From Roseiarcus sp963832305 (GTDB lineage Bacteria > Pseudomonadota > Alphaproteobacteria > Rhizobiales > Beijerinckiaceae), in contig CAWHTU010000027.1 in NCBI GenBank assembly GCA_963832305.1, positions 94,391-158,390 of the forward strand: DNA of 64,000 bases, in the 5' to 3' direction. The notes under the pieces are model-generated. The model saw only the letters and a list, made by a program, of their open reading frames with translations, searched no databases and was not told the origin of the DNA. Below, piece by piece: positions 34,305 through 42,568 of this stretch (positions within the stretch are counted from its first letter, which is position 1; each line of letters opens with the position of its first letter). A program made the translations under genes and the position numbers.

Positions 34305-35330
34305 TCAGAACGCCGCGACAGGCTGCCTGCGCGACCGGCGGAATCCGACGAAGCCAAGACCCGCGAAGCCGGCGAGCATCATCGCCCAGGTCGAGGGCTC
34401 GGGGGCTGACGACGGCAGCGCGCCGTTGAACCCATAGTAGTGCAGTTCGGCGCCGTTGCTGGTCCCGCCATTGAACGTGTTGGCGTAAAGGAAGCCGTCG
34501 ATATCCGAGGGGTTCACGACATTGTAGTCGCCAGCAAGCATTGCACCGAACCAGTCGGACTGCGTGGTGATCGTGTACGAGCCCGGGCTGCTGGGCGGCT
34601 CGAAATTCCAGATGACCTGGTCGGCGGTCATCGCCGACGGGCCCAGAGGATTCCCCTTGAGCAGCACGTTCCCGCTGATACCGGTGACGTTGATGACAAT
34701 CGTCTCGCCCGGCGCGAAGCCGGCCACGGATATCCCGCCGGCCGTCTCGAGCTCGCTCGCGGTGATGTCGAACACCGCGAGGCCCTGCGCGTTGTATGTC
34801 GTGGCGTCGAACATGAAGTTGTTCATGTCGCTCGTATTCGCCGTGTTGTTCGCCGCCTCGCCGGCGAGCGTGGCCTCCAGCTGATCGAGCGGCGTGGTGT
34901 AGTCCGAGATCGTCGTTCCGGCGGGAATCGGCGCCTTGGAGCTTCGGCCGTTGAAGTTGACTGGAGGCGGGTTGACCGACCCGTCGTAATTGAGCGTCGG
35001 AGCGGGGTGCGGGGCGCCGAGATCATTGACGTTCAGCGGATTGGTGTTGCCGAGGGTCCCGAAAACGGTGAACGACTGGGGGGACGTCGTGTTCGTGGAA
35101 TGCGTGCCGGCGAAAATCGTCGCCCCGGTGAAGTTGCCGCCGACCGCGGACGACCCCTCGATGTCCGAGGTCGTAAGCGCGTTTCCTTTGGTGACGAGGT
35201 TGTAGTTCTGCAGGATCTGCTGGGCGGTCAATGGATCCGCGCTGGCGGACCCTGCCGAGATCGCCAACAGGGCAATTGCCGAAACGGAACCCCATCCGAG
35301 CATAGACTTCCCAAGCATGGACTTGATCAT
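34305..35330 (-). CDS. choice-of-anchor A family PEP-CTERM protein
   Basis: Exported protein of 341 residues. The signal peptide is about residues 1-32 (ending SAGSASA). The body matches the choice-of-anchor A domain: YNLVTKGNALTTSDIEGSSAVGGNF near the start, VIWNFEPP and LAGDYNVVNPSDIDGFLYANTFNGG later. A C-terminal PEP-CTERM tail, PEPSTWAMMLAGFAGLGFVGFRR, follows. Such proteins are sorted by exosortase to the envelope or extracellular matrix. No exosortase gene is in the window. ATG codons at 35330 and 35309 both give plausible signal peptides; the longer is listed. Confidence 0.9.
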   Translation of the reverse strand: MIKSMLGKSMLGWGSVSAIALLAISAGSASADPLTAQQILQNYNLVTKGNALTTSDIEGSSAVGGNFTGATIFAGTHSTNTTSPQSFTVFGTLGNTNPLNVNDLGAPHPAPTLNYDGSVNPPPVNFNGRSSKAPIPAGTTISDYTTPLDQLEATLAGEAANNTANTSDMNNFMFDATTYNAQGLAVFDITASELETAGGISVAGFAPGETIVINVTGISGNVLLKGNPLGPSAMTADQVIWNFEPPSSPGSYTITTQSDWFGAMLAGDYNVVNPSDIDGFLYANTFNGGTSNGAELHYYGFNGALPSSAPEPSTWAMMLAGFAGLGFVGFRRSRRQPVAAF

Positions 35331-35908
35331 CGTTTTCCCTTGCCTTCCGCTGAACCGCCGGCCGCAGATTCCGCCCGTCGCCAGTTATGAGAATCGATGA
35401 CCTCGACCCCTCTGGACGATCAGCAATCACAAATGCCGTTGTGTGAATCCGCAGCAATTCCTTGAAAGCCCACGGCCGGGGATTTGTCAACGCGGGACCG
35501 GCAATCTCTCGGATGTGGCCTTCCGCTACGTCGTCACCTCACGACTTTGTGACCCCGCCACGGGCAGGACATTCTGCGCGCCAGAATTCATGGACTTTTT
35601 CTTTCGGAAAATCCAAGCCCGTGCTATGGTCCCATCGTCGGGAGTCATATCCTCCCGGCGGCGCGGGTGTGCTGGCGGCTGCGCGCCTCAAGGCGTCGCT
35701 GCGCAGGCGGGAGAGGGAGTTGCGAAAAGCGGCGCCCATGTGAGGTAATACGTTGAAGTTATTCTCATTTTTGCAACGATACCGATTTTGCTTTCCTTCC
35801 GCCCGGCTTTGCTTTCCTTCCGTCCGGCCTTTGCTTTCCTTCCGCCAGAGCTTTTGAAAAGCTTCCGACGGCTTTGCTTTCCTTCCGCCCGCCGGAGCCT
35901 CCGTCCCG
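35331..35908. other. 578-bp intergenic region with hairpins and a tandem array
   Basis: No convincing gene. Around 35638-35657 CGGGAG and CTCCCG form a short hairpin inside a GC-rich stretch that could be a leader or small RNA, though no known RNA family was recognised. The right end holds the TTTGCTTTCCTTCCG array listed separately. Short open frames here have no recognisable content. Confidence 0.55.
35787..35887. repeat. tandem array with TTTGCTTTCCTTCCG core, about five units
   Basis: Exact copies of TTTGCTTTCCTTCCG start at 35787, 35808, 35830 and 35873 (spacings 21, 22 and 43 bp). The double gap holds a diverged unit containing AAAAGCTTCCG. The unit length is therefore about 21.5 bp, two helical turns. 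It lies 21 bp after the PPi-PFK stop codon. Function is unknown. Confidence 0.8.
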
Positions 35909-37135
35909 TCAGGTGGAATCGCCTGTCAGCGCCCCGGTCTTCTCGACCTTGGCGGCCCTGAGCCGCGCGACCTCGATCATGTCCGCGCCCAGCAGCGGGC
36001 GCAGATAGTCGAAGAACGCCTTCGTCACGTCATTGCCGGCCGGGTTGATGAGGTCGTCCTCCATCACCCGCGTCTTGCCGGCGACGGTCTCGAGCGGGAT
36101 CAACGGATAGTCGACCGCGTAATCCGCGACGCGGCGGATCCCGACCGAGCCGTTCCTCGCGCCCTGCAGCGCATATTGCACCGCCTTCTCGCCGACCTCG
36201 CGCGCCTCGCGCTGGTCGACCGGGCTCACGCAGCCGACGAACGAGCGTTGCAGATAGCCGAAGGTGTCGCCGCGCACTCTCTTGATGCCGAGCTTCGCCT
36301 TGACTTCCTCGCACAGGAGATCGGCGAGCGCGCCCGTGCCCGAGAGCTGGACGTTGCCATGCGCGTCCTTCTCCGTTTTCCCCATGAGCCTGGTGATGAT
36401 CGCCTCGCCCTTGTCGTCGTGGATGCCCTCGGACACAGCGACGATGCAGCGCCCATGGCGCTCGAAAACCTCCTTCACATCGGCGAGAAATTTGTCGACC
36501 ACGAAGGTGCGCTCGGGCAGATAGATGAGATGGGGCCCATCGTCGGGATATTTGCGCGCCAGCGCCGACGCCGCGGTGAGGAAGCCGGCGTGCCGGCCCA
36601 TCACCACCGCGCAATAGACCCCTTTCAGCGCCTGATTGTCGAGATTGGCGCCGGCGAAGGCCTGGGCGACGAAGCGCGCCGCCGACGGATAGCCGGGCAC
36701 GTGGTCGAAGCCGACGAGGTCGTTGTCGATCGTCTTCGGGATATGGACGGCGCAAAGCCCGTGATCGGCGGTCTTCGCCTCCTCGGCGACGATGCGCACG
36801 GTGTCGGAGGAATCGTTGCCGCCGATATAGAAGAAGGTGTCGATCGCGTGGGCTTTCAGGACCTTGAAGATTTCCTGGCAATATTTGCGGTCCGGCTTGT
36901 CGCGGGTCGAGCCGAGCGCCGCGGCCGGGGTCGCAGCGACCGCTTCGAGATTGGCGACCGTCTCCTGCCCAAGATCGACGAGGTCGTCGTTGATGATGCC
37001 GCGCACGCCCTGAAGGGCTCCATAGACATGGCTCACATTGGGGAAACGCCTTGCCTCCAGCGCCACCCCGGCCAGCGACTGGTTGATGACCGCGGTCGGG
37101 CCGCCTCCCTGGGCGACCAGGATTTTGCGCGGCAT
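35909..37135 (-). CDS. pfp: pyrophosphate-dependent 6-phosphofructokinase
   Basis: Reversibly phosphorylates fructose 6-phosphate using pyrophosphate. It has 408 residues. QGGGPTAVINQSL forms the phosphate loop. GGNDSSDT (residues 105-112) has Asn-Asp where ATP-using enzymes have GGDGS, the mark of PPi dependence. PKTIDNDL (133-140) carries the catalytic Asp, and GRHAGFLT and ERTFVVDKF are also as expected. PPi-PFK is well known in methanotrophs and related alphaproteobacteria, where it can also phosphorylate sedoheptulose 7-phosphate; that is inferred here. It is divergent from the racemase gene, sharing an 80-bp promoter region. Confidence 0.93.
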   Translation of the reverse strand: MPRKILVAQGGGPTAVINQSLAGVALEARRFPNVSHVYGALQGVRGIINDDLVDLGQETVANLEAVAATPAAALGSTRDKPDRKYCQEIFKVLKAHAIDTFFYIGGNDSSDTVRIVAEEAKTADHGLCAVHIPKTIDNDLVGFDHVPGYPSAARFVAQAFAGANLDNQALKGVYCAVVMGRHAGFLTAASALARKYPDDGPHLIYLPERTFVVDKFLADVKEVFERHGRCIVAVSEGIHDDKGEAIITRLMGKTEKDAHGNVQLSGTGALADLLCEEVKAKLGIKRVRGDTFGYLQRSFVGCVSPVDQREAREVGEKAVQYALQGARNGSVGIRRVADYAVDYPLIPLETVAGKTRVMEDDLINPAGNDVTKAFFDYLRPLLGADMIEVARLRAAKVEKTGALTGDST

Positions 37136-37214
37136 TGTTCACCCTCCCTTTCGCGAGCTTACGGGCCGCAAGCCTTTAGGAGCCGGGCGCGTCACGCGCA
37201 AGGGAGGAGTTGGC

Positions 37215-37964
37215 ATGTCTGAGGGGCCCACGCGCATGCGTATCCACGTCGTCAATCCGAACACCACCCGCTCGATGACCGACAAGATCGGCGCGGCGGC
37301 CAGGGCCGCGGCTTCGCCCGGGGTCGAGGTCACGGCGGTCAATCCCGATTTTGGTCCGGCCAGCATCGAGGGCTATTACGACGAGGCGTTCTCGGTTCCG
37401 GGGCTGATCGAGGAGATCAGCAAGGCTGGCGGCGCCGACGCCTTCATCGTCGCGTGTTTCGACGATACCGGTCTCGATGCTGCGCGATGCGCGACGGCCG
37501 CGCCGGTCATCGGCATCGGCGAAGCCGCGTTCCACATGGCGAGCCTCGTCGCGGCGAAATTCAGCGTCGTGACCACGCTCTCGCGCTCGATCATTCCGAT
37601 CGAGCACAACCTCGCGAAATACGGGCTCCTCGCGCGCTGCGCCCGGGTGCGCGCCGCCGAGGTTCCGGTGCTCGCGCTCGAGGAGCCAGGCTCTGGCGCG
37701 CGGCTCACGATCGAGAAGGAGATCGAGCGCGCGCTCGCCGAGGACGGGGCCGAGGCGATCGTGCTCGGCTGCGCCGGCATGGCCGACCTCGCCCGCGACC
37801 TCGGACGCAAGGCTGGCGTCCCGGTGCTCGACGGGGTCGCCTGCGCGGTGAGCCTCGCCGAGAGCCTGGTCAGGATCGGGCTCAGAACATCGAAGCGCCG
37901 CACATATGCGCCGCCGCTCGCCAAGCTTTACGCCGGGGAGTTCAAGCGCTTTTCGCCGAGGTGA
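37215..37964 (+). CDS. Asp/Glu/hydantoin racemase family protein
   Basis: Cofactor-independent racemase of 249 residues. It has the two catalytic cysteines of the family: Cys81 in VACFDDTG and Cys186 in VLGCAGMADL. The N-terminus RIHVVNPNTTRSMT is typical of hydantoin racemase/AroM-like members. It may racemise hydantoins, allantoin or an amino acid; no hydantoinase or carbamoylase gene is nearby, so the substrate is open. The ATG at 37215 follows GGGAGGAG; an internal ATG at 37236 is possible. Shares a short divergent promoter region with pfp. Confidence 0.85.
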   Translation: MSEGPTRMRIHVVNPNTTRSMTDKIGAAARAAASPGVEVTAVNPDFGPASIEGYYDEAFSVPGLIEEISKAGGADAFIVACFDDTGLDAARCATAAPVIGIGEAAFHMASLVAAKFSVVTTLSRSIIPIEHNLAKYGLLARCARVRAAEVPVLALEEPGSGARLTIEKEIERALAEDGAEAIVLGCAGMADLARDLGRKAGVPVLDGVACAVSLAESLVRIGLRTSKRRTYAPPLAKLYAGEFKRFSPR

Positions 37965-38074
37965 GTGGAGCGGCCCGAGACCGACCCAAAGAACGAATAG
38001 AGCTGTCCCGTGAAGTGTTGCCCCTTCGGGGGATTGTGGGCGCGCTGCCGCTCTCCCTGAAAGAGAGAGGACAG

Positions 38075-38629
38075 ATGCTCAAGACAATCGCATTCGCATT
38101 TCTCGCCGCCTTCCTGGGCGGTGAAGCCGCTGCCGCCCAAACGATGACTCTGACCAGCCCGGACATTGCGCCGGGCGCGCGCATCGGCGACGAGCAAGTC
38201 TTCAAGGGCTTTGGCTGCACAGGCGGCAACATCTCGCCCGCGCTATCGTGGTCGGGAGCGCCGGCGGGCACGAAAAGCTTTGCGCTGTCGGTGTACGATC
38301 CCGACGCGCCGACGGGCAGCGGCTTCTGGCATTGGGTCGTCTTCAACATCCCGCCGGACGTGACAAGCCTTGCCAAAGACGCGGGCGATCCGAAGGGTCC
38401 AGCCGCGCCGAAGGGGGCGATACAGAGCCGGACTGATTTTGGCGTACCTGGCTACGGCGGTCCGTGTCCTCCCCAAGGCGACCCGCCGCACCACTATCAC
38501 TTCACGGTCTTCGCCGTGGATACGCCGAAGCTCGACGGAGACGAGAACAACAGCGCCGCCCTTGTCGGCTTCATGCTTCACTTCCACACCCTCGCCAAGG
38601 CAGAGCTGACGGGGGTCTGGGGGCATTGA
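38075..38629 (+). CDS. YbhB/YbcL family (PEBP-like) exported protein
   Basis: A signal peptide (residues 1-22, MLKTIAFAFLAAFLGGEAAAAQ) is followed by a phosphatidylethanolamine-binding-like domain. The ligand-pocket segments YDPDAPTGSGFWHWVVFNIP and GPCPPQGDPPHHYHFTVFAVD, with their Asp, Trp and His residues, are characteristic of bacterial YbhB/YbcL. 184 residues in all. The periplasmic role in alphaproteobacteria is unknown. The ATG at 38075 follows GAGAGAGG. Confidence 0.9.
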   Translation: MLKTIAFAFLAAFLGGEAAAAQTMTLTSPDIAPGARIGDEQVFKGFGCTGGNISPALSWSGAPAGTKSFALSVYDPDAPTGSGFWHWVVFNIPPDVTSLAKDAGDPKGPAAPKGAIQSRTDFGVPGYGGPCPPQGDPPHHYHFTVFAVDTPKLDGDENNSAALVGFMLHFHTLAKAELTGVWGH

Positions 38630-38651
38630 TCGACTTGCTGGAGGCGGTCGC

Positions 38652-39362
38652 TCAGACCATCGAGCTCACATGGGGCAAACCTTGCGCGCGGCGATAGTTT
38701 CCGCGGCGCGCGCGGCGGCTTCCCTTAAAGAGCGTGCGCGTCTTCAGAGCGTCGGCGAGATCCTCGTAGTATTCGCAGTCCTTCGATCCGCAGAGCTTCG
38801 CGATCGTCGACAACTGCTCCTTGGCAAGGTCGAATTTGCCCTGGATGACATAGGCCTCGCCAAGATACTCGCGGACCTGCGGATAGTGGGGGTCGAGAGC
38901 GACAGACCTGAGATAGTAGCTGATGCCCTCATCCGTTCGCCCGAGTTTGCGGGTCGCGTAGCCGCGATAATTGAGGGCGCGCGGTGTATTCGGGTTGTCC
39001 AGCAGATCGAGCACGTCGATCGCTTCCTGGTAGCGGTCGGCCTTGGCGAGCGCATAGGCATATTCGGTCAAGTCCGCGTCGGGCAGGACGCCGCTGTGTC
39101 TCTCCAGGCATTTATGCGTCTTCTTGTCCCAGACCTGGCCCGGCGGGCAAGTTGTCAGGTCAGTTTTCTTCATGCCGGGATTGGCCTTCTTGTCCGCCCC
39201 GGCCGCGCCTCCTGCATTCGCTCCGCCTTCATCGCCCCCGGCGGCAATAGCTGCCGGCGCAGCGAACCCAAGGCCGACGACCAAAAGCGCGCTGAAGAGC
39301 GAGGACGCTAGACCCTGGTGGCTTTTGTGATGGGATCGAAACGAAGTAAGCATGATTGCCAT
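38652..39362 (-). CDS. exported TPR protein
   Basis: Protein of 236 residues. An N-terminal signal sequence (SSLFSALLVVGLGFAAPAAIA) is followed by a Gly/Ala-rich spacer, then a Cys-containing stretch (TCPPGQVWDKKTHKCLE). Three or so TPR units follow (YALAKADRYQEAIDVLDLLD; ALNYRGYATRKLGRTDEGISYYLRSVALDP; REYLGEAYVIQGKFDLAKEQLSTI). Probably periplasmic scaffold. The ATG at 39362 is listed; an ATG three codons later fits equally. It lies downstream of pyrH on the same strand, where frr is usually found. Confidence 0.82.
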   Translation of the reverse strand: MAIMLTSFRSHHKSHQGLASSLFSALLVVGLGFAAPAAIAAGGDEGGANAGGAAGADKKANPGMKKTDLTTCPPGQVWDKKTHKCLERHSGVLPDADLTEYAYALAKADRYQEAIDVLDLLDNPNTPRALNYRGYATRKLGRTDEGISYYLRSVALDPHYPQVREYLGEAYVIQGKFDLAKEQLSTIAKLCGSKDCEYYEDLADALKTRTLFKGSRRARRGNYRRAQGLPHVSSMV

Positions 39363-39480
39363 TCCGTTACAGCTGGGACCGCAGGAAACGCTCAAGCTAG
39401 CGAATTTATTCGCACCACTTTTTGCTCGCGTCGAGCGGAATTTGCAACACCACTTCCGACGCGGTCTCCCGCGACGCCGG

Positions 39481-40206
39481 CTACGGCATCACGTAAGTCG
39501 CCCGCCCCTTGCCGATCAGCGCCGAGGGGATGGCGCCCGGCTCGTCGACCGAGAAGACGACGATCGGAATGCCGTTGTCGCGCGCGAGCGCGAAGGCGGC
39601 GGTGTCCATCACCTGCAGCTTCCGTGCGATCGCCTCGTCGTGGGTGAGGCGTTCGTAACGCTTCGCGTCCGGGTTCTTCTTCGGGTCGGAGGTATAGATG
39701 CCGTCGACCTGGGTCGCCTTCATCACCGCGTCGCACGAGAGCTCGGCCGCGCGCAGCGCTGCGCCGGTGTCGGTGGTGAAGAAGGGATTGCCGGTGCCGC
39801 CGGCAAGGATGATCACCCGACGCTTGACGAGATGAGCCAGCGCCGCTTGCCGCGAATAGGGCTGGCACAGCGACGGCATGGCGACCGCGGAGAGAACGCG
39901 TGCGGGCTGGCCGATCTTCTCCAACGCGCCCTCCATCGCCAGCGCATTCATCACTGTCGCCAGCATGCCGATCGAATCGGCGCGCGCGCGCTCGATGCCT
40001 TTGTCCGCCCCCTGCAGTCCGCGAAAGAAATTGCCGCCGCCGACGACGACCGCGACTTGCACCCCGAGTTCCGCTGCGGCCTTCAGATCGCCCGCCATCC
40101 GCTGCACGGTCGGCGCATGCAGGCCGTGCGTGTCAGGCCCCATCAGCGCCTCGCCCGAGAGCTTGACGACGACGCGGCCGAACAAGGGTTTTGGCTGTTT
40201 CGTCAT
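39481..40206 (-). CDS. pyrH: UMP kinase
   Basis: Phosphorylates UMP to UDP for RNA, DNA and cell-wall precursors. It has 241 residues of the amino-acid-kinase fold. VVVKLSGEALMG, VVVGGGNFFRG, LAGGTGNPFFTTDTGAALRA and DGIYTSDPKKNP are all diagnostic of bacterial PyrH, which forms a GTP-activated hexamer. The start at 40206 is an ATG after GGAGGG. The rho-independent terminator between tsf and pyrH suggests partial uncoupling from rpsB-tsf. It is not followed by frr as in most related genomes. Confidence 0.95.
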   Translation of the reverse strand: MTKQPKPLFGRVVVKLSGEALMGPDTHGLHAPTVQRMAGDLKAAAELGVQVAVVVGGGNFFRGLQGADKGIERARADSIGMLATVMNALAMEGALEKIGQPARVLSAVAMPSLCQPYSRQAALAHLVKRRVIILAGGTGNPFFTTDTGAALRAAELSCDAVMKATQVDGIYTSDPKKNPDAKRYERLTHDEAIARKLQVMDTAAFALARDNGIPIVVFSVDEPGAIPSALIGKGRATYVMP

Positions 40207-40276
40207 TGGAGCCCTCCTCGAACCGCCGGTCGCGCCGCCTGCCGCCGCGCTATTCCCTGTCCGGCTATTCTTCGCA

Positions 40277-40302
40277 ATAAAAAAGCGGCCCGAGGGCCGC
40301 TT
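40277..40302 (-). terminator. rho-independent terminator between tsf and pyrH
   Basis: On the minus strand AAGCGGCCC and GGGCCGCTT form a 9-bp stem followed by TTTTATTG. It lies 20 bp after the tsf stop and about 70 bp before pyrH. Confidence 0.85.
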
Positions 40303-40321
40303 GGTGAATTCGCCGGCCCCG

Positions 40322-41215
40322 TCAGGCCTCTTCCACCGGTTTCTCGACGCCTTCCCCGAGCGCGTAGCGGACAAAGCCGGTAACGGCGATTGGCGCGCCG
40401 ACCGCTTTCTCCGCCTCCTTGATCGCCTGCGAGACGGTCTTGGCGGGGTCGTGGACATAAGCCTGGTCGAGAAGGCAGACCTCCTTATAGAAGGTCTTCA
40501 ACCCCAATTCGACAATCTTCTCGAGCACGTTCGCGGGCTTGCCGGCGTTCTTTTCGGCGAGCACCGCGCGCTCGCGCGCGACCGTCGCCGGATCGAGCCC
40601 GGCGGCGTCGAGCGCGATCGGACTCGCCGCGGCGACATGCATGGCGACTTGGCGACCGAGCGCGACCAGCCGATCCCTGTCGCCTGAGGATTTGAGGCCG
40701 ACAATCACCCCGATCCGGCCGAGGCCATCGGCGATCGACCCATGCACGTACTGGCCGATCGCGCCCTCCGCCACGTGCAGTCCGTGCGCGCGGCGCAGCG
40801 TCATGTTCTCGCCGATGGTGGCGATGGCGTTGGCGATCGCCTCGCTCACCGTGCCGCCGCCCGGATAATGCGCGCCGAGCACCGTCTCAGCGCTGACCTG
40901 GGGCGCGTGGTCGAGCGCGACCGCGAGCACGCCCCTGACAAGCGCCTGGAAGTCGTCGTTGCGGGCGACGAAGTCGGTCTCGGAATTGACCTCGGCGACG
41001 ACGCCGAGATTGGCCTCGACCGCGACGCCCACAAGACCCTCCGCCGCCACGCGCCCGCTCTTCTTGGCTGCCTTGGCGAGGCCTTTCTTGCGCAGCCAGT
41101 CGACCGCCTGCTCGATGTCGCCGTTGGTCTCGCTCAGCGCATTCTTGCAGTCCATCATGCCTGCGCCGGTCTTTTCGCGCAGATCCTTGACCAGCCCCGC
41201 GGAAATGGTCGCCAT
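40322..41215 (-). CDS. tsf: translation elongation factor Ts
   Basis: Guanine-nucleotide exchange factor that recycles EF-Tu. It has 297 residues. The UBA-like N-terminus (VKDLREKTGAGMMDCKNALSETNGDIEQAVDWLRKKG) and the EF-Tu-contacting VNSETDFVARNDDFQ are complete. The ATG at 41215 is the first codon of the conserved start. It follows rpsB by 114 bp in the standard rpsB-tsf order and is closed by a terminator. Confidence 0.97.
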   Translation of the reverse strand: MATISAGLVKDLREKTGAGMMDCKNALSETNGDIEQAVDWLRKKGLAKAAKKSGRVAAEGLVGVAVEANLGVVAEVNSETDFVARNDDFQALVRGVLAVALDHAPQVSAETVLGAHYPGGGTVSEAIANAIATIGENMTLRRAHGLHVAEGAIGQYVHGSIADGLGRIGVIVGLKSSGDRDRLVALGRQVAMHVAAASPIALDAAGLDPATVARERAVLAEKNAGKPANVLEKIVELGLKTFYKEVCLLDQAYVHDPAKTVSQAIKEAEKAVGAPIAVTGFVRYALGEGVEKPVEEA

Positions 41216-41329
41216 GGCGTCCCTCTTCATTCTCAAGCGTCGCGCCCGAAGCAGCCTCGGCGCGGCGGCGCGACTTCAAGTCACATCTGGGCCGGGCCAG
41301 GTCACGGCCCTTTCCTGGATCGAATAGTC

Positions 41330-42343
41330 TTACTCGGCGGCCATCAGCGCGCGCGCCTGCTCGCTCCACTTGTCGCGGGCGACTCGGCCGTTGAACCTGA
41401 GATCGGCGTCGAGCTTCGTGGCCTCGTCCGGCGTCATCGCGGCAAGCTGCCAGTAATGGAACACGCCATGCTCGTTGAGCTTCTTGACGATCTGTGGCCC
41501 GACGCCGGTGAGTTTGGCCAGGTCGTCGGGCGCTCCGCGCGGCGCCGACAGGAGCTCGAACTGCTCGGTCGTCGACGCTTCGGGTTCGGAAGTTTCCGGC
41601 AGCGGTTCAGCGACCGGCGTCTCCGCTGCGCCAATATCAACTCCCTGCGCGCCCTGGCCGCGCGAAATGCCGTCGATCGCGGCGCGGGCGACAAGATCGC
41701 AATAAAGCTGAATGGCGCGCCCTGCGTCGTCGTTGGCCGGAACCGGAAAGGCGATGCCGTCAGGATCGCTGTTGGTGTCGAGGATTGCGATCACCGGAAT
41801 CTTGAGGCGGTTGGCCTCCTTGATCGCCAGGGCTTCCTTGTTGGTGTCGATGACGAACACCAGATCGGGAACCCCGCCCATGTCCTTGATCCCGCCGAGG
41901 GCGGTCTCGAGCTTGTCGCGCTCGCGCGACAACATCAGGCGCTCCTTCTTGGTCAGGCCCCTCGCGCCTTCGCCCAAGAGCTCGTCGACCTTGCGCAGGC
42001 GTGAGATCGAAGCCGATATCGTCTTCCAGTTGGTCAGCATGCCGCCGAGCCAGCGGGCGTTGACGAAATATTGCGCCGAGCGCTTCGCCGCGGCGGCGAT
42101 CTCATCCGACGCCTGGCGCTTGGTGCCGACGAACAGCACCCGTCCGCCCTTGGCGACCGTGTCGGAAACCGCCTTCAGCGCCTGATGGAGCAGCGGCACC
42201 GTCTGGGCGAGATCGATGATATGGATCGAGTTGCGGGAGCCGTAGATATAGGGCTCCATTTTCGGGTTCCAGCGGTGCGACTGGTGGCCGAAATGCGCGC
42301 CCGCCTCGAGCAATTGGCGCATGGTGAAATCTGGCAGAGCCAT
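41330..42343 (-). CDS. rpsB: 30S ribosomal protein S2 with C-terminal extension
   Basis: Small-subunit ribosomal protein of 337 residues. The S2 core (MALPDFTMRQLLEAGAHFGH, FVGTKRQASDEI, NARWLGGMLTNWKTI, PDLVFVIDTNKEALAIKEANRL) is complete. About 75 extra residues follow, typical of alphaproteobacteria, including a helix-hairpin-helix-like segment LTGVGPQIVKKLNEHGVFHYWQLA. The promoter should lie in the 225 bp upstream. First gene of the rpsB-tsf unit. Confidence 0.97.
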   Translation of the reverse strand: MALPDFTMRQLLEAGAHFGHQSHRWNPKMEPYIYGSRNSIHIIDLAQTVPLLHQALKAVSDTVAKGGRVLFVGTKRQASDEIAAAAKRSAQYFVNARWLGGMLTNWKTISASISRLRKVDELLGEGARGLTKKERLMLSRERDKLETALGGIKDMGGVPDLVFVIDTNKEALAIKEANRLKIPVIAILDTNSDPDGIAFPVPANDDAGRAIQLYCDLVARAAIDGISRGQGAQGVDIGAAETPVAEPLPETSEPEASTTEQFELLSAPRGAPDDLAKLTGVGPQIVKKLNEHGVFHYWQLAAMTPDEATKLDADLRFNGRVARDKWSEQARALMAAE

Positions 42344-42568
42344 GGGGTCGTCCTTGTCCGGTTGAGCCTCGGCGGATCAGTGAAGGCGAAGCGCGCTTCG
42401 CCACCGGAGCGGAACCTTGAGCAGGAGCCGCGAAAAATCCGCCTGTGGAATGGGGCGCCATATAGGGGAGGCGGGGGCGAAAGGCAAGCGCGCCCAAGTT
42501 CGGCGAACGGCCTAGGTCCGCCTTTTCGAGCGACCGTCGCCAGGCGGGCACGCCGGGCCGAGGCGCGC

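Noticed and set aside
35443..35748. Small plus-strand open frames in the 35.4-35.7 kb gap
   Set aside because: No conserved sequence, no good ribosome-binding site, and several overlapping frames of equal length.
38628..39480. Search for a frr-like or other translation gene downstream of pyrH
   Set aside because: The gene found there is an exported TPR protein; frr is at 60.9 kb.
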